Positions 46,101 to 58,923 of a DNA stretch of 64,000 nucleotides are shown here, in pieces. The notes beneath the pieces were generated by a model that ran no database searches, was not told the origin of the DNA, and saw nothing but the letters and a program-made list of their open reading frames with translations. This DNA comes from Mesotaenium endlicherianum (taxonomy: Eukaryota > Streptophyta > Zygnematophyceae > Zygnematales > Mesotaeniaceae), in NCBI GenBank assembly GCA_009602735.1, contig WELA01003775.1:199159-263158 (forward strand). The letters run 5' to 3'. Every line of letters begins with the position of its first letter. Positions within the stretch are counted from its first letter, which is position 1. The translations under genes and the position numbers were made by a program.

Positions 46101-49100
46101 CCTTTTATAGAGGAGGTTCCCCTGCGTGTGCGAATGTTGGTGCTTCTTTGCTTGTGCTGCTTTTGGTGGGTGGAAGGGGGCACGTGGCTGACCCGTCAGC
46201 TGTCAAAAGTGTCAATATAGGGCTCAGCTTTCTTAGGGTCCGGAGCTGTTGGCAGTCTCCTCAGGTTTTAGGGTTTAGAATCAGGGTTTAGGGTTGCTGC
46301 TCCAGCAGTCGGCATTTCTGTCAGGCTGAATGTGTCCAGGTTTTAGGCCTGGGAAACAGGGTGGGGGGCAGAGGCTTGGGAGTCCCAGGTGGGGGTTGAG
46401 GTTTGGGCCGTGTCTGAGACGCATGCCTCAGAGCGCCTCAGTGCCTGCTGCTTGTGCCGTGGATGGCGCCGCCAAAGCCCACACCGCGTCTGCTTGGCTT
46501 GTCCCTCCTGAACCGAGGTCTCCTCCTTTTCCTCCTTGATTTTTTGTGTTGGTCGAGGTTCCCATTGAATGGCGTGCTCAGAGAGATTCATATAACGACA
46601 GCGTTGATGACAATGGTGATGACGATGATGATGTCGATTGCGAGGGTGATGGTGGCACTCTCTGGGGCGCAGGCAGAGCTGAGGCGCCATGTGGAGCGGG
46701 TGGCGGCCAGGTGGATGTTTGATGCCCTCACAACACGTGGCATATCGCCGCCCGCCAGCATACTACAGTCGGCGCCCTGCAAAGCTGCTGACGTGGCACA
46801 GCAGCTGGTGCTGGATGCCGCAATCCGACGCGCCGTGCTCGCCCACGCCCTGCCCCCCCCCTTTTTCACGATGCCCCACCCTCTTTCCCCAAAAGAGGGG
46901 GCGAGAGAGTCCCCCTTTGACAGAATCGAGGGCTCAGGGCGGCAGCAGGTTGACCACAGTCAGCAGCAGCAGGCTGACCTTGATCAACAGCCGGAAGAGC
47001 TGCATCATCACCACCAGTTGTTGCAGCAGCAGCAGGAGTGGCCCCGGGTGAATAAAAACTCGTTTGACGGCTTGGCTGCTCAGATCGGGCAACGAGTCTA
47101 CGACAGAGCTCTCGTGGAAATGAGGGGCATCTGCTCCTCTGCTGCTCCTTGCCTGGGGCGACAATTTGGGGGGGTGAAGATGGAAGACTGGCACTGCCAA
47201 GAGCTCAGGCGTCAACAGGTGGCGTTACAGCAGCCAGGCAATGACACCTGGCTCAGCGATGGGGCCCAACACGGAACAGGGGTGGCAGAGATATCACCTG
47301 CTGTTGCTGACGTGGCGGGCACTCGGACGTTCGGGGCTCGTGAGTCATCCTATCCAGTCCCGCCCCATTGTGCCCAAGCAGACGCGGGCAATCTGGGTAG
47401 AGGTAGTGGGGGTGCTTTTCAAGGTGGATCGGTGGACTTGGCTGGCGAAGGATGGACAGCTGGCGAGATGACGGGGAGCTTGCGAGTGCAAGGGAGTAGG
47501 GGCAGCGGGGCAGCGGTGAGTGGGCCAGGTGTCAGCAAAGCTCTGGGCGGCGAGGGAGGGGGAGAGGGCGGCGACAGGTTGGAAAGGCTGGTGGGGACCA
47601 CCCGCGACGAGATAGTGGCTGCAGTTGGGCGGGCTGTCCAGGTGTGCACAGGTGGCGGCCGGGTGTGTGACGAGGCTGAGCTGGCGGAAGTCCTCCACTG
47701 GCTGGCTGCCGCTTCCCCCACAGCCGCTAGGTCTGCCCGGCTGCCTTGCTTTTCGCCCCTTCCCTTCCCCTCCCCCCCCCCTGCCTGGCCTGTCGGCCTC
47801 TCCTTCCTCACAATCGGGGCTTCCTCGTCAAGCTCCTCCTTCTCCTCCCCATCCTCCTGCTGCTGCTGCTGCTGCTGCTGCTGTCTCTCTAGTCACGCCA
47901 TGCGCAAGGGAACTCGTCCCCCTACGCCGCCATTCGCCCCCCCGATCACCAATACGTTCTCATCCCTCAACCCAAAAAAGCGTCCCTGCTTCCGGAGTGA
48001 AATCATTGCAGCGCTGACCTTACCTCAGCTCGAGTAGCAGATGGTGCGGCCCGATATCTGAACAAAGTCCCGCAAGTGAGCCTGCTAGCAGCACCACTTG
48101 GCAGGCTGCTGCCGCACGCTTTCCCCCAGATCCCCCCCCCCCCAACCCCACCTCATCCCCTGCTTCCCCCTCTTTGTCAGGAAGAGTCGCACACATACGC
48201 ACAAGCTCCAGACTTTCTTTCACAGACGCATGCACATGCACACGGAATTGCAGATGTAGACTCACACAGGGGCCACCGTGCGACGGTAACTTGCGTGCAG
48301 GATTGGGGAGGGGATACTGGAGGCGTCGCCAGCTGGCCTCCAGGTGGCACTCCGGGAGGCTCTGGATGCAACAGCTCAGCAGCAGAATGTGGATGCCGCT
48401 GATGTGGCAGCGCTGTGCATGCGCCAGCTGTATGCGGCCCTAGATGAGCTGCTGCTCAAGTGGGCCCGCCTGGAGGTTGAGAAGCTAGATGAACAGGTGG
48501 CGCCCGCTGGAGACGCTAGCAGGGCAGGAGGTGCGGCTGCTCTGCTGGGCCTCGGGACAGCTGGCAAGTTCAACAATGTCTGCGAGGACGATGGTGACCA
48601 TAAAGAAGGTGCAGGGGTGGGACAGGTGGCAAGGCTGGCGCTTGACTTGCATGCTCACATCAGGTGCGCTCATCCGTGTCCGTAAGTGTGTAGTGGTGCT
48701 CACGTGCGTCCGTGCACGTGTGCAAATGCGTGTGTGCATGCATGTGTGCATGTCTGTATGTGTCTGTGTACGTGCGAGTGTGTTTAAAGAGGGGGGGCGT
48801 TTGTTGTTCTAGTCCTCGTGCCTGCACTGGTGCTTCTGTTCCCCGTGTGACACCACCGGTGCCGCTGTCTGGCTGCACCTCGCCCTGCTGCTGCTGCCCC
48901 TGCTGCTGCTGCTGCTGCTGCTTCTTTTCTCCTGTGCACGTTCTACTGCTGGTGCACGCCAGCGCGCTTATTTCCAAAGCGTCCCCCCCAAGGAGGGGCT
49001 GGCTTGTCTCTTGGGGCACCAGTGCGTGGGAGCATGTGCTTCCATTGTCTCTTCTTTTCACAAGGGCTCTCGCTCGCAAGCCCGAGCAAGCAAGATGAAC

Positions 49101-51617
49101 CCAACTACTGTTTTGAAATTATTACAGCATCTTATGCACAACAACTCTGTCTTGTTCTGCACCCCCGCACGAGTCCGGGGCTGATGGCGCTGGCTTTGCC
49201 CCCTCCTATTCTGCTGGGCTGTGAGAGGGCTGGGTGCTGTTGGCAAGGGGGCAGGCGAGAGGCGAGGGAGGTGTACCGCCAGCTCAAGGTGCCCGAGGAG
49301 GAAGTGCCTGCTGACCTCCCCACCATGCCCGACGCTGACTTTGTGCAGCTCTCAGTTCAAGGTGCGTGTGTGCGTGTGTGTGTTGTGTGCATGCGTTGGT
49401 GCGTGTCAGTGTGCATGTGGGCGCAGTTGCGTGTGCGTAGCTGTGTGCGTCTGCGCGGCGCCTTTTCTGTTTGTGCGTATGAGTAGGTCTGTTCCTCCTC
49501 CACGTGTAAGCGGTTGAGGTTGGACGTGCACTCATTGCCGTACATGTCCCCCCCCTTGGCCCTTCCCCCCCCCTCCTCCCCCTCCTCCCTTGCAGGCGCT
49601 GGAGATGCTCCTTGTAGAAGGTGCTCTTGATCGTCTGTCTGTCATGATGCACGCGCTTGGTGGCACACATGTGTGTCGAGAGTGAAGGAAAGGGTGTCAG
49701 ACGAGCACTCGTAGCGATCGCCGCTAACACGCACTCAAGCATGGCAATTGAATTGGCGCCAAATATGTACCTTCACCCACTTGGCCCGTGCTTCACTCAA
49801 CGTGTCCACAAGAATCAACTTGATCACATGTGTACCATAAATCCGCACGTGACATCGTTGAGATGTGTATGCTCCACTGCACGGGCATTTGTGATCGCTG
49901 CTCCCCCATTTGTACTCTGTCTGTCTGCGCTGAGATTGCGTGGGATGTCCTCACGGTCTAAATGGATTCACCCTCTGTGACAGAGAGGGGAGCCATTTGT
50001 GCGGGCAATGGGGAGGGCCGCAGAGCCCCGGGCATCATGCCTGGCCTGCCCTCCTTTACAGCACACTCAGGTTCAGATTTTTAAGGGGCTCTGGGGAAGG
50101 GTGCAGTGGCTCTGGGCAACGTGCCCCAGATGGCGGCGCTCCTGGACGCGCTCGCCCTCGTGGTGCCAGCTGGCGACGGCGAGAGCGACGACATGGACGC
50201 CGTCACCCGCTTCATTGTCAACTCCGGGTGTGCACCCTCTTTCCCTCTCCCCCTCCCTCCCTCTCTGCCTCCCGCTTCCCCTCCCTCCTCCCTCCCTCCC
50301 CCGCTCTCTGTCTCCCTCCGTTTCCCCCTCCCTCCCTCTCCTGTCTTTCCTCCCGCACCCTCACCTCCTGAGTCTGCGCGTGCAAGTGTTGCAAACGTGC
50401 GTATGCACGTCCGTTCATGCTGCTATATATTTGCATCTACGATCGCAATTTTGCTTTCCAGTGCAAGCACACGCGTGCTCTCCATAGTCTCCGACACCTG
50501 GACCCTTGTCCTCATACTGACAAGCGTCGAGTTAGCGCTGAGTCCTTCCGTGGCTGCGCACCGCCGGCAGGCATTTGGAATTGCTGGCACACGTGATAGG
50601 CCCATGGCTTACTTGTGGCTTAGCCGCTAGCAGTATACGTTGAGTTATGTACGAACACGCTCACGCGCTTACACACACACACACACACATGCACACGCAC
50701 ACATGCGCGTGCGCATACATATACAGGCACACGTACTCTGTTGCGAGCCTCTCACTCAGGCTCCGCCATGTGCGGGGTGCATTGTAGCAGGTACCCCGCT
50801 AGGTGGCAGGCGTTCCTGCCGCTGACCACACAGCTGGCGCCTCTGCAGGACGTGCTGCGGGCTCCGAGAGCCAACCTCGCCGTCATCGCCCTACAGGTCA
50901 GGCTCCCACTCTCCACTCCGTTCCACTCCACCAAACTGATTCTTTAGTTTTCTTCATATAATTATGTTTTCGTACTTTTGTTTGACGAGAGAATGATGGC
51001 GACAATCAACTTTCGACTCGGAGCAATGACAATCTTGCAAGTACACACAAGTGTGAGCAGAGGCCTGTGCGCTGCCCCTTCTGCTCCTGAGCCTGAGAGC
51101 TTGGCGTGCGAGTCAGCGTTCAGGTTTGACCAGCCGGGGCTGGGAAGGCTCCTTCTCTTTGCTCGAGGAAGGAATGGGAGAGAAGTCTGTGAGTTCTCAG
51201 ATGGGCCGGCTCTTGCCTGCTCAAGCGTCACTTGCAAATCTGTTTCCGCTCTCTGGGATGCAAATGAACGAGTGGGAGCTGCCGCGCTGTCGGAAGGGCT
51301 GTGAGTCACTCAAGGCATGCTAGAGAGAGGCTTTCGCTAAAATAGGGCTCAGCAAGGGGCAGAGTAGATCCACGGGAGAGGAGGAGGATGCGCACAAATC
51401 TGAGATCCACGTGGGCGTGTGCATTGCATCTCCTTCATGACGTTCAAGCACTTGTGATGTAGACAATCAGAATTTCAGCTTGCTAAACTCCAGACAGCGA
51501 CAAGAGCCCCTCTCGCTTCTGTCGCTGTTGTGGGGGTGTGCGGTGGGGACGCATGCCGGTCAGAGCCTGCGGCGCTGACATGGCGGCGCGCGGGGGGGGG
51601 GGGGGGGGGGGGGGGGN

Positions 51618-51653
<36 letters not shown>

Positions 51654-51900
51654 CACGTGGCAGGTGGTGGCGCACCTGCTGCTGATGGGCACGGAGCGCA
51701 ATGCTCCACCCTTCTTCGACGCGGTGGGCAGCATGGGGCGGGGCGCGCTGGCGTGGCTGCGCCACGTGGTGGAGATCTACGAGGCCCAGGAGGAGCAGCA
51801 ACTGCGGCGGCAGCGGCAGCAGGAGGAGGAGGAGGCGCGGCGGCAGAAGCGCGAGCTCGGGGGGCGCAAGCACGCTCCCCCCAAGGAAACCGTTGGTTAG
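39270..51900 (+). CDS. Large unrecognised helical protein (possibly the continuation of the upstream gene)
   Basis: Exons (to)39566, 39907-40049, 40761-40899, 41236-41373, 42254-42453, 42799-42868, 43274-43555, 43739-45625, 46673-47730, 48301-48663, 49255-49361, 50107-50227, 50791-50896 and 51664-51900 chain in phase into about 1715 residues, if the first ATG is 39270. I do not recognise the family. Short exons encode amphipathic, mostly helical segments: VFGW-type WPLLEMRQWARDVIFWNDMA, LRRLWSHLVGVARRLAAGHL, LRRYARAAFKRSARALLEDF. The two long exons add Gly/Ala/Gln-rich low-complexity spans around helical blocks such as VERVAARWMFDALTTRG. The C-terminus (VVAHLLLMGTERNAPPFF, ALAWLRHVVEIYEAQEEQ) ends in a charged coiled coil. 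No TM, catalytic motif or nucleotide-binding loop was seen. The start (MGCGCS, myristoylation-like) lies only 77 bases after the upstream stop, so the true 5' end may be elsewhere. Confidence 0.6.
40068..40175. repeat. (TG)n tract
   Basis: TG repeats beginning near the 5' splice site (donor at 40050) of an intron of the large helical-protein gene. Confidence 0.9.
41390..41660. repeat. Degenerate AAACCC-type intronic repeats
   Basis: Imperfect CTCAAACCC, CCCAAACCC and CCCAAACCCGAG units in an intron of the large helical-protein gene; same style as the tract at 25979-26670. Confidence 0.65.
43138..43207. other. Assembly gap (70 N)
   Basis: Seventy Ns flanked by G-rich sequence inside an intron of the large helical-protein gene; probably an unresolved G-rich simple repeat. 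Confidence 0.95.
46265..46296 (+). repeat. Interstitial telomere-like TTTAGGG units
   Basis: Three imperfectly spaced (T)TTAGGG units, the plant-type telomere repeat, in the intron between the two long exons of the helical-protein gene. Too short and degenerate to be a chromosome end. Confidence 0.7.
51592..51652. repeat. Poly-G homopolymer with one N
   Basis: Sixty G residues interrupted by an N at 51617. It ends 11 bases before the last exon (51664) of the helical-protein gene, so it lies where a polypyrimidine tract would normally be. True length is unknown. Confidence 0.95.
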
Positions 51901-53701
51901 CTGATCGGCCGTCCGAGGAGGAGGAGGAGGAGGAGGTGGGACGGCCTCGCTAGCGGCATGCGCCATAGCGGAAGTAGCCCACAGGGGAGAAGGAGAGGAA
52001 GAGGGGTGGCCACGCACTGGCGGCAGTAGCGGCACTGGTTGCACGGGGAGCAGTAGCAGCAGTCGGTGTAGTGATAGGAGGCAACTGAAAGATTGGAGCA
52101 CTTTCAGCGACGGCAAACGGCTGCAGCTTCAGCGGAAGAGCAGTGAGGGGGCGCAACGGGACTGCTGCCAGGTGACACAGTTGTGGTTGACAATCTTGGC
52201 TTCTTCATGTCGCTGTCTGCGGCTCTTCTGGCACGCGCGACAATGTGCTGGAAAAAGTTGTCTAATTTTCTGGAGGCAGTCACTTGTAAACATGTTGATG
52301 TTTGGTGTGTTGCCGTCTGCCCACTTGCTTGTTGAGACAAGCTAGTGGCCCAGCTTTAAAGTCCACCAGCAGAAGGAACTGCTGGGGCAGTTGCTGTTTA
52401 GCCACACAGACAAACAGACAGACAGACACACATTTGGATGGATAGCCGGGCGAGCTGGTAGACAGAACATTCCTGGGTGCCCTAAGTGGTGAGCAGGACA
52501 GTCCTTTGAGAGCGACAGGGTGGCAGCCTGGATGCTGCTTTTGCTGGTGAGGATAAAGCAGACCTTGTGACCAATTAACACTATTTTAGCGAATGCTTTG
52601 TGACTGGATCTGCTTATTACCAATTGAAGTTCTGCATCAGCAAATATGTACCATAATTGCACATATTGTTGTGATCATTTGTTGTGCATACGAATTAAGA
52701 ACCGTCTCTTAGTGACTCCAATGATTGCACCTGATGATGGGAGCAAAAAGTCGATTGCAGAAGCATACAGCCCATGACTTGTGACTCTTCCATATCTGAG
52801 CACGCAATCATGCGCAGTTGTTGATGGAGTTATTTGCTTCTATGCGCCACTAATTGCTGTCTAATGCACTGTTATAACTGCTTGCCTTCAGTAGCGTTCC
52901 AAACCACGATATCATTTTAGTGCTGGGCCTGCAAGATATATTGGGGTGTATACTATGGGTGTAAGGGCAACAGACTTTGGGACCACAGTGATCTACAAAT
53001 AGCAGTCACTTGATTAAGAGAACATGCACCGTCAAGCGCACCCGCCCCAGAGCCCTCTTAGATGGCGCATCTCATCTCCTCCTCCCAGCATGGGGCAGCA
53101 CTGACACAGACGCCACAAGATTCCTCACAAAAGCACACACAACTGACCGAAAGAGATATCATCTTTAAGATATTCATACGGGGATTATATTTACAATCTT
53201 TCGGTACGCTCCCTTCTGCACTCGCCGTCGTTCTCTGTGCACGTGCCAGTTTTAGGCATCGCTGCCTAGAGGCGAGGCGGGGCGGGCGTGGGCGCAAGAC
53301 AACAGCTTCTGCTAATCGTACATGCCTCCATAAATCCACAGTGCACCCCCTGCAACAAGTGAACGTAGGAAAGCTGCTCCTCCTGTTCCTCCTCCGAATG
53401 AATGTGCTAGCTAGCGTCTACCAAAAAGGCACCCATAGTATCGTCGGGTAGTAGTACCCCTCCTCCCTCCTCCTGCTTCCAGACGCCAGAGGTTGCCTGG
53501 CTGCATACACGCTCCTACGACCTGATGCACTATCGTGCTCCTCATCAAATCCACACACAGCGTCACCAGCAAGCGACGGTATATACTTGCGCCCATCATG
53601 AATGTATGTATGCCTAGATATGTACCGAATTCGAAACCCCCGGCTAAGCAGGGGAAGAGCCTCTGTCACGCGTGATGGTGCTTTCAACCCTCGGCCAATC
53701 T
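51901..53701. other. Intergenic region between convergent genes
   Basis: Contains the 3' flanks of the helical-protein gene (+) and ORMDL (-). GC falls from about 52200 onward. A short CAGA/GACA run lies at 52400-52430. No supported exon on either strand. Confidence 0.5.
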
Positions 53702-55356
53702 TCACGTGGGATAGTCGGAATTGATCCCGAAGATGCGCACTTTGTGCAGGAAGGGGGCCTTTGCGATGATGAGCGTGAACACAATGACCGTGTTGAGAAG
53801 CAGCGCTGAGCTGTAGTACGTGTGATCCCTCATTGTATACGACGCCACCAGGTACCTGCCCTCCGGAGCATGAGTAGACAAGGAATGATCGTGATCATTT
53901 AGAATGACATGCCACTCGAAAAGAAGTGGAGAAGCAGAAGTTCTGAAAGTACATGCACATGATGATGAGCCCTTTGCTGCAGAATCTTTGGTAACGTGTC
54001 CACAGCTGGTCTCCACCGTAAAACCCCCCCAGATCCACCCTGACCGTCTCTGCAAGCAGCCTAAACTTTCTCTAGATGCACTCAGTCTCTCCCACATGCC
54101 CTCAAATTCTTTCTACATGCGTCACGGGGTCACAGGTGGACCTGAAACTAATATGCATTTCAAGAAGCAAAAGGTACCCACACCACTGAAGTGAAGATAG
54201 GAACGAAGTTCATTCACAAAAGTGAGAAGCTCTTCTGCATAGTTCCAGCTTGGTGCTCTACCTTCATGTGCCTTTGACCTTTCAAGGGCTTCACAGAGGT
54301 TTAGGAACGGCACAAGATCGGCCCCCCGGGGTTCCCAAGCGGCTGAGTGAAGAGGTGGCGAAAGCATACATGATGACGGGCACCACAGTCAAGAACTTCC
54401 TGTTGTTCGAAAACTGCCGGCCATCGTCTAGCTGCTCCCACCATGTCAGCTTGTCGTACATTCCTTGGTCCTCACAAAAGGGAGATCCCTTTTTCCAGTG
54501 GAACAGATAGAAAGTGACCTGGCGAGTGAGAGAAAAGGAGCCATGAGTGAGAGGCTTGCCACAGGGCTAATGTACGCCAGGCACAGTAGAAGATGTTCAA
54601 TCACACATGGATATGCGAGCGTTTAAATTTTACACCCCAGGCACTGACATGTGACCAAATGTCGTCCAAAAGGGTTGACAGAAGATGTCAAAGCAAGTTC
54701 TCAGCAACTACTAGCCCAGAGGTGCAGCTGCAAGTTACAAGAAATCAAATAATGGGGAAGTGAATATACGGCACATAGTAGGTAAGAGGGTATTCAAAAA
54801 AAAATCTCCTCCCACCCCTCCCACCCCTCCCACCCCCCAACCCCTCCCACCCCACCTTCCCGATCAATTTCTCTATTCTCCTCAAAATGAAACAGCACAC
54901 GAGTGTCATGTTTCCTCCTGCTGCTTATTCAGAGAACGCAGACGTACATGCCAGCCCCGTAACTCTGAACTTGTTCATGCACCTACGTTGCCTTCAGTGC
55001 CAGGCAGATGCTTCTCTTACAAAAGCAGCCCTAGATGCGGCTACGATGCAGAGGCTGGTTTATGGTGTGACGAGCTGAAGAGCACGTACCGCAAAATGGA
55101 TAATGTTCACAAGGGTCCAGGCTGTCCCAACTGAACAGTTCAATACAGATAGAATGAGCAGCCAACTGAACATTACAATGAAGAAGTACATCGACCAAGC
55201 ACCGGGGTAAAGGAACCATGATGTGTTTTTGTTAAGGTCCGGTGGCGGGTCTGTCTTGATTATAAAAGGGCTCGAGGGGATGTACGCTTCAGACGCGGAT
55301 TTAGGAGATGCGGTCCGATAAACAGTTGAGGGTCTCTGAAGAAGTCCCACCGCCAT
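53702..55356 (-). CDS. ORM1: ORMDL family protein, regulator of sphingolipid synthesis
   Basis: Exons, in transcript order: 55356-55090, 54518-54370 and 53855-53702, joined in phases 0 and 2 to 189 residues. ORM/ORMDL proteins sit in the ER membrane and inhibit serine palmitoyltransferase, the first step of sphingoid-base synthesis, when ceramide is high. The match is very strong: PPPDLNKNTSWFLYPGAWS, TAWTLVNIIHF, FHWKKGSPF, EDQGMYDKLTWWEQLDDGRQ, NRKFLTVVPV and HKVRIFGINSD at the C-terminus. Hydrophobic segments lie near 52-75, 80-95, 132-150 and 155-172. Plant and animal ORMDL are about 153-160 residues; this one has about 35 extra N-terminal residues before KTDPPPDLN, rich in Ser, Thr and Pro (QRPSTVYRTASPKSAS). 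The start is the first ATG in frame, and the frame is open only a little further upstream. Confidence 0.95.
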
Positions 55357-57512
55357 GCGGATATCAGACGTTGAATTACCTATGTTAAGAATCAACTATT
55401 GCTGCACCAACTAGCCAATGCGTTGTATTTTGCGTGCTGATAGTGATGACTCCACTGCAACTGGACGTATATATGCTGGGGAGGGGTCAGGTTAGCAAAA
55501 CAGGAAGCAGTAGTGTGACGTTTGGATGCCTCACGAGAACTGTCCTCTTGTTATGACTTCGTACTTTTGCCGCGTCATGACTGTAACGATTGCGAGACAG
55601 GTAACATTATGGATCTGCCATGCAGCTAGTCAAGAAATCAAATATTTCTTCTATATTTTTTCTCTTTTCTGCCGCTTTTTTATTTATTTTCTCAATTTTC
55701 TCCCCCCACCTTGGCAGTGCAGCTCACGACAGTTCTCACAATCAAATAACAACACCGTATGAAAGAATCAGCGATCATCACGACCTCGTCACGACTTTAT
55801 GCGACTTTTGTTTGGATAGCTTATGACATACGTCGGCATTTTGGAGCTCGATCGACTGCGATCGACTCATGCATGCAGCTTCGATCAGCTCGAGGGAGTC
55901 AGCAGGCTGCCGCAGAGTGCAGCACACGGTTGCCACCAGGTGGCAGCACTTCTTTGAGATGCCTTGTCGGTTAGAGGACCGTCACAGATGCTTTCTAGCA
56001 CTTTCTAGATGATTTCCACACCTCTTGGGCATTCTTGGCTGGTCGAGGCCTTCCAGATTTTTCCATATCATCGCTTCCTTACAGAGCACAGAGCAGTGAC
56101 GAAGACTGATGTAGGCAGATAATAAGGAGCAACGAGGTGCAATGAGGAGCAAAGTCACGCGCGGACTCCAGCGTACTCAGCTAATAAGCATGAAGATTTT
56201 CACGGGCTGTAAACTCGGCAAGGTCGGTAGAAGGTAGGAAGTGTTTGTTCGCGAAAGCGCGATGGTCACTCAATGTCCCTGACTGTCGTCGCGACCAATC
56301 GTGCCGCGCATTTGACGCAATTCACACCCATGTGCACCCGTCGAGCGAGCGCCGGGTATGGGAGAGCGTCCATCTTTACTTCGCTCTGCAGCATCGCACT
56401 TCACCTTGTTGGGAGTAACATCTCTTGAGATTTGTGCCTCCTCGTCTTTGTCGGTCAAAATCTTTTCACTTATGTATGCAAGATGTTGAGAGTCGGCTCA
56501 TATTCTCATATGGATTGCAGGATTATAGGTGGGTTTGTGAGGCAGCGACAGGTACTTAGCATGCGAGGGTGGTCGTGTTGAATGAGATGCCTGGTTGGAT
56601 TGGTCTTGAAGAGGACTATGAGGAGTCCTGCGTGCCAACTTGGAAAATAGACGATCTTGATTGAAGCTAGGCTGTTGGACACCAAGATTCTTTACGTGCT
56701 CCACGGAACTGTATCAAATTTAAGCTGGATCAGTGGAAAGCAGACACTCGAAATAACTGAAGTATGTGAAGAGAGGGACGTGAACTGTATCTATACTCGA
56801 CTCTTTTTAGCGCGTAGTCAACTTACCTATATCGATTTGTCATGCCCACGTCTGCAAAGTGGAGCATGGCTCACAAATAGCTAGCCATGTCCACTTACTG
56901 GCATTTTACTAAGGTCCACATAAAAAGACAGGACTTGGAAGAAGAAACCCCCAGACCCTAAAGGATAAGGACCCTGTTTTAGCCACCGAAGAAATTATTT
57001 ACTAGCAAGATTGTCACTTTGCCGAACCCTTTCAGACACCTGTTTGGAAAATCCAGATAGGCGGTTGGTATATTCACTGGACTAAGCCGCAAGCAAAACC
57101 TTCATTTCTACTCTTGTCATTGCACGTGGACGGTTTCCTAGACCCCACAAAAAGCCATATAGAGTGTGCATCATGTCATTGGGTATGTGTACAGGGGGTA
57201 ATTTGCATTTGAATTACCTGGGCACTGGATAGCAAACTCATATTCGCTGGATCGTGCCTGAGGAGCAAAGGCATGCAGCAGGGCTCACACACAAACTGAA
57301 CTACCTCTCAGTTAGTTGCTTGTCACTATGTACACGGGGGTTGCCATGCAGTATCTTCAACATGCCGCAAAGCAAAATTCACGTCCGCACGACCACGGCT
57401 TGTCAAGGGATTGTGTTTGCCTCCCCGGCCTCCCTGCAAAACCCTGCAGTCCTTGAGTGCGCAATATGCTGCAGCCAATACAGCTTAACCGATCTCCGTC
57501 CCAAAGCAATGC
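55357..57512. other. Intergenic region, AT-rich
   Basis: Promoter side of ORMDL (near 55400) and 3' flank of the large minus-strand gene (near 57500). T-rich block at 55640-55700. One near-perfect inverted repeat, GCCACC-A-GGTGGC, at 55932-55944. No supported gene. Confidence 0.5.
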
Positions 57513-58892
57513 TCATCCTTGGCGCAACCATCGCTTCTCCAGCCTCTCGAGTGAGCGAGTCCACATCCGGGCCTCCACCCGGCTCAGAGCTGCGTTCTCT
57601 CCCGCGAGGAGTGCACCGACGGCAGCCTTGGCAAGCTTGATCTTCTTCTTGGCGGCGGAGGCAGCTCTCCGCTTGTGCGCAACGGCCTTCACCGCAAGCG
57701 CGCGCCTGTGCCTGGCTTCCTGCTTCTTTGTTGCTGTCCGTTGCACATACGGCGGTCCCCCCCCCATATCATCGCTCACTTCCGGCTCTGCCTCTGCGTC
57801 CGAAACTGCCACCTCATCGCTTGGCACGGGCATGGGTATTACAACGAGGCTGCTGCTGCCGTGCCCTCGGACCCAGCGGGGCAGTGGCCTGGGGCCAGGT
57901 GGCACCTCCGCATCACTGCCAGGTGGTGCCTCTTTGTCGTTCTGTCCCACATTGTCGAGCCTTTGCTTCTGCTTCCAGGAAGCTGCGGCTCTGCTGTTGC
58001 CCAGAGCTGCCGCCCGGAGCTCGACTACTGCGTCCAATGGCATGCCTCTTGCACATGTGTGAGGACGCCCTCCAGACCCAGATCTCTCGTCCCCCCCCTC
58101 CCCTTCATCTCGGCAGCCAATTGTCCCAGCCCCACTCGCCCTGCAAGCATCCCTCTCATCCTCTGCCTCCTCCTGGACTTGCGTGCCAGCTGTACCTAAT
58201 GCAGGCTCCGCTCCAGTTGCAGTGCCTGCGGCGCAGATGGCTCCTCCTGGAGGCTGAGCCCCATCTCCTCCGCCATCACCACCATCGCCACCTGTCACGC
58301 CTGCGTCCCCCATGGCTTCAGGTTGACCGGCCTTCTCCGAAAGGAGGTCTGCATCCTGATGCGCACCAGCGGAGGGTGGGGCCTCTTCCCCGGCACCCTC
58401 TCCCTCCCCTTCTTTGCTGCCACCCTCACTCCCAACTTCACCTGCGGAGATCTTGACAGCCTCAGGCTCAGGGGCATACTGAGTGCTGCCTGTGGCGGTG
58501 GCGGCAGAGGAGGCCAGCAGACCACCAGCCTCCTCCTCCTCCACTCCCCTTCCGTGCTCAGCCTGTTGAGGTCTAGTCTCATTTTCAGGCTGGTGCTGGG
58601 GCTCGGGTTCAGCATTGGGCTCAGGCTCAGACTTGTGCTCAGGCTCAGCTTCAGGCATGGGCTCTGGCTCGGCCGGCTGGGAAGAGAAAGGAGGAAGGTC
58701 ATCAGAAGCAGCGGGGGCTCTAGCAGAGGCAGGAGGGAGTGTAGCTCCACTGGGAAGACGAGGAGGAAGCAGAGGGGTGTCATGCGGGACGTGCTCGCCG
58801 TTGGCATGGGCACAAGGGACAGGGAAAGGAGGAGGGGAGCTGGGCGCAGCAAGAGCGTCTTGGGTGAGCACTTGGGCGTCCGTAGCAGCAGC

Positions 58893-58923
<31 letters not shown>

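Noticed and set aside
39270-51900. Assignment of the helical protein to the Ycf55/DUF3685 family
   Set aside because: Only a vague impression of helical, plastid-like sequence; no motif I can align.
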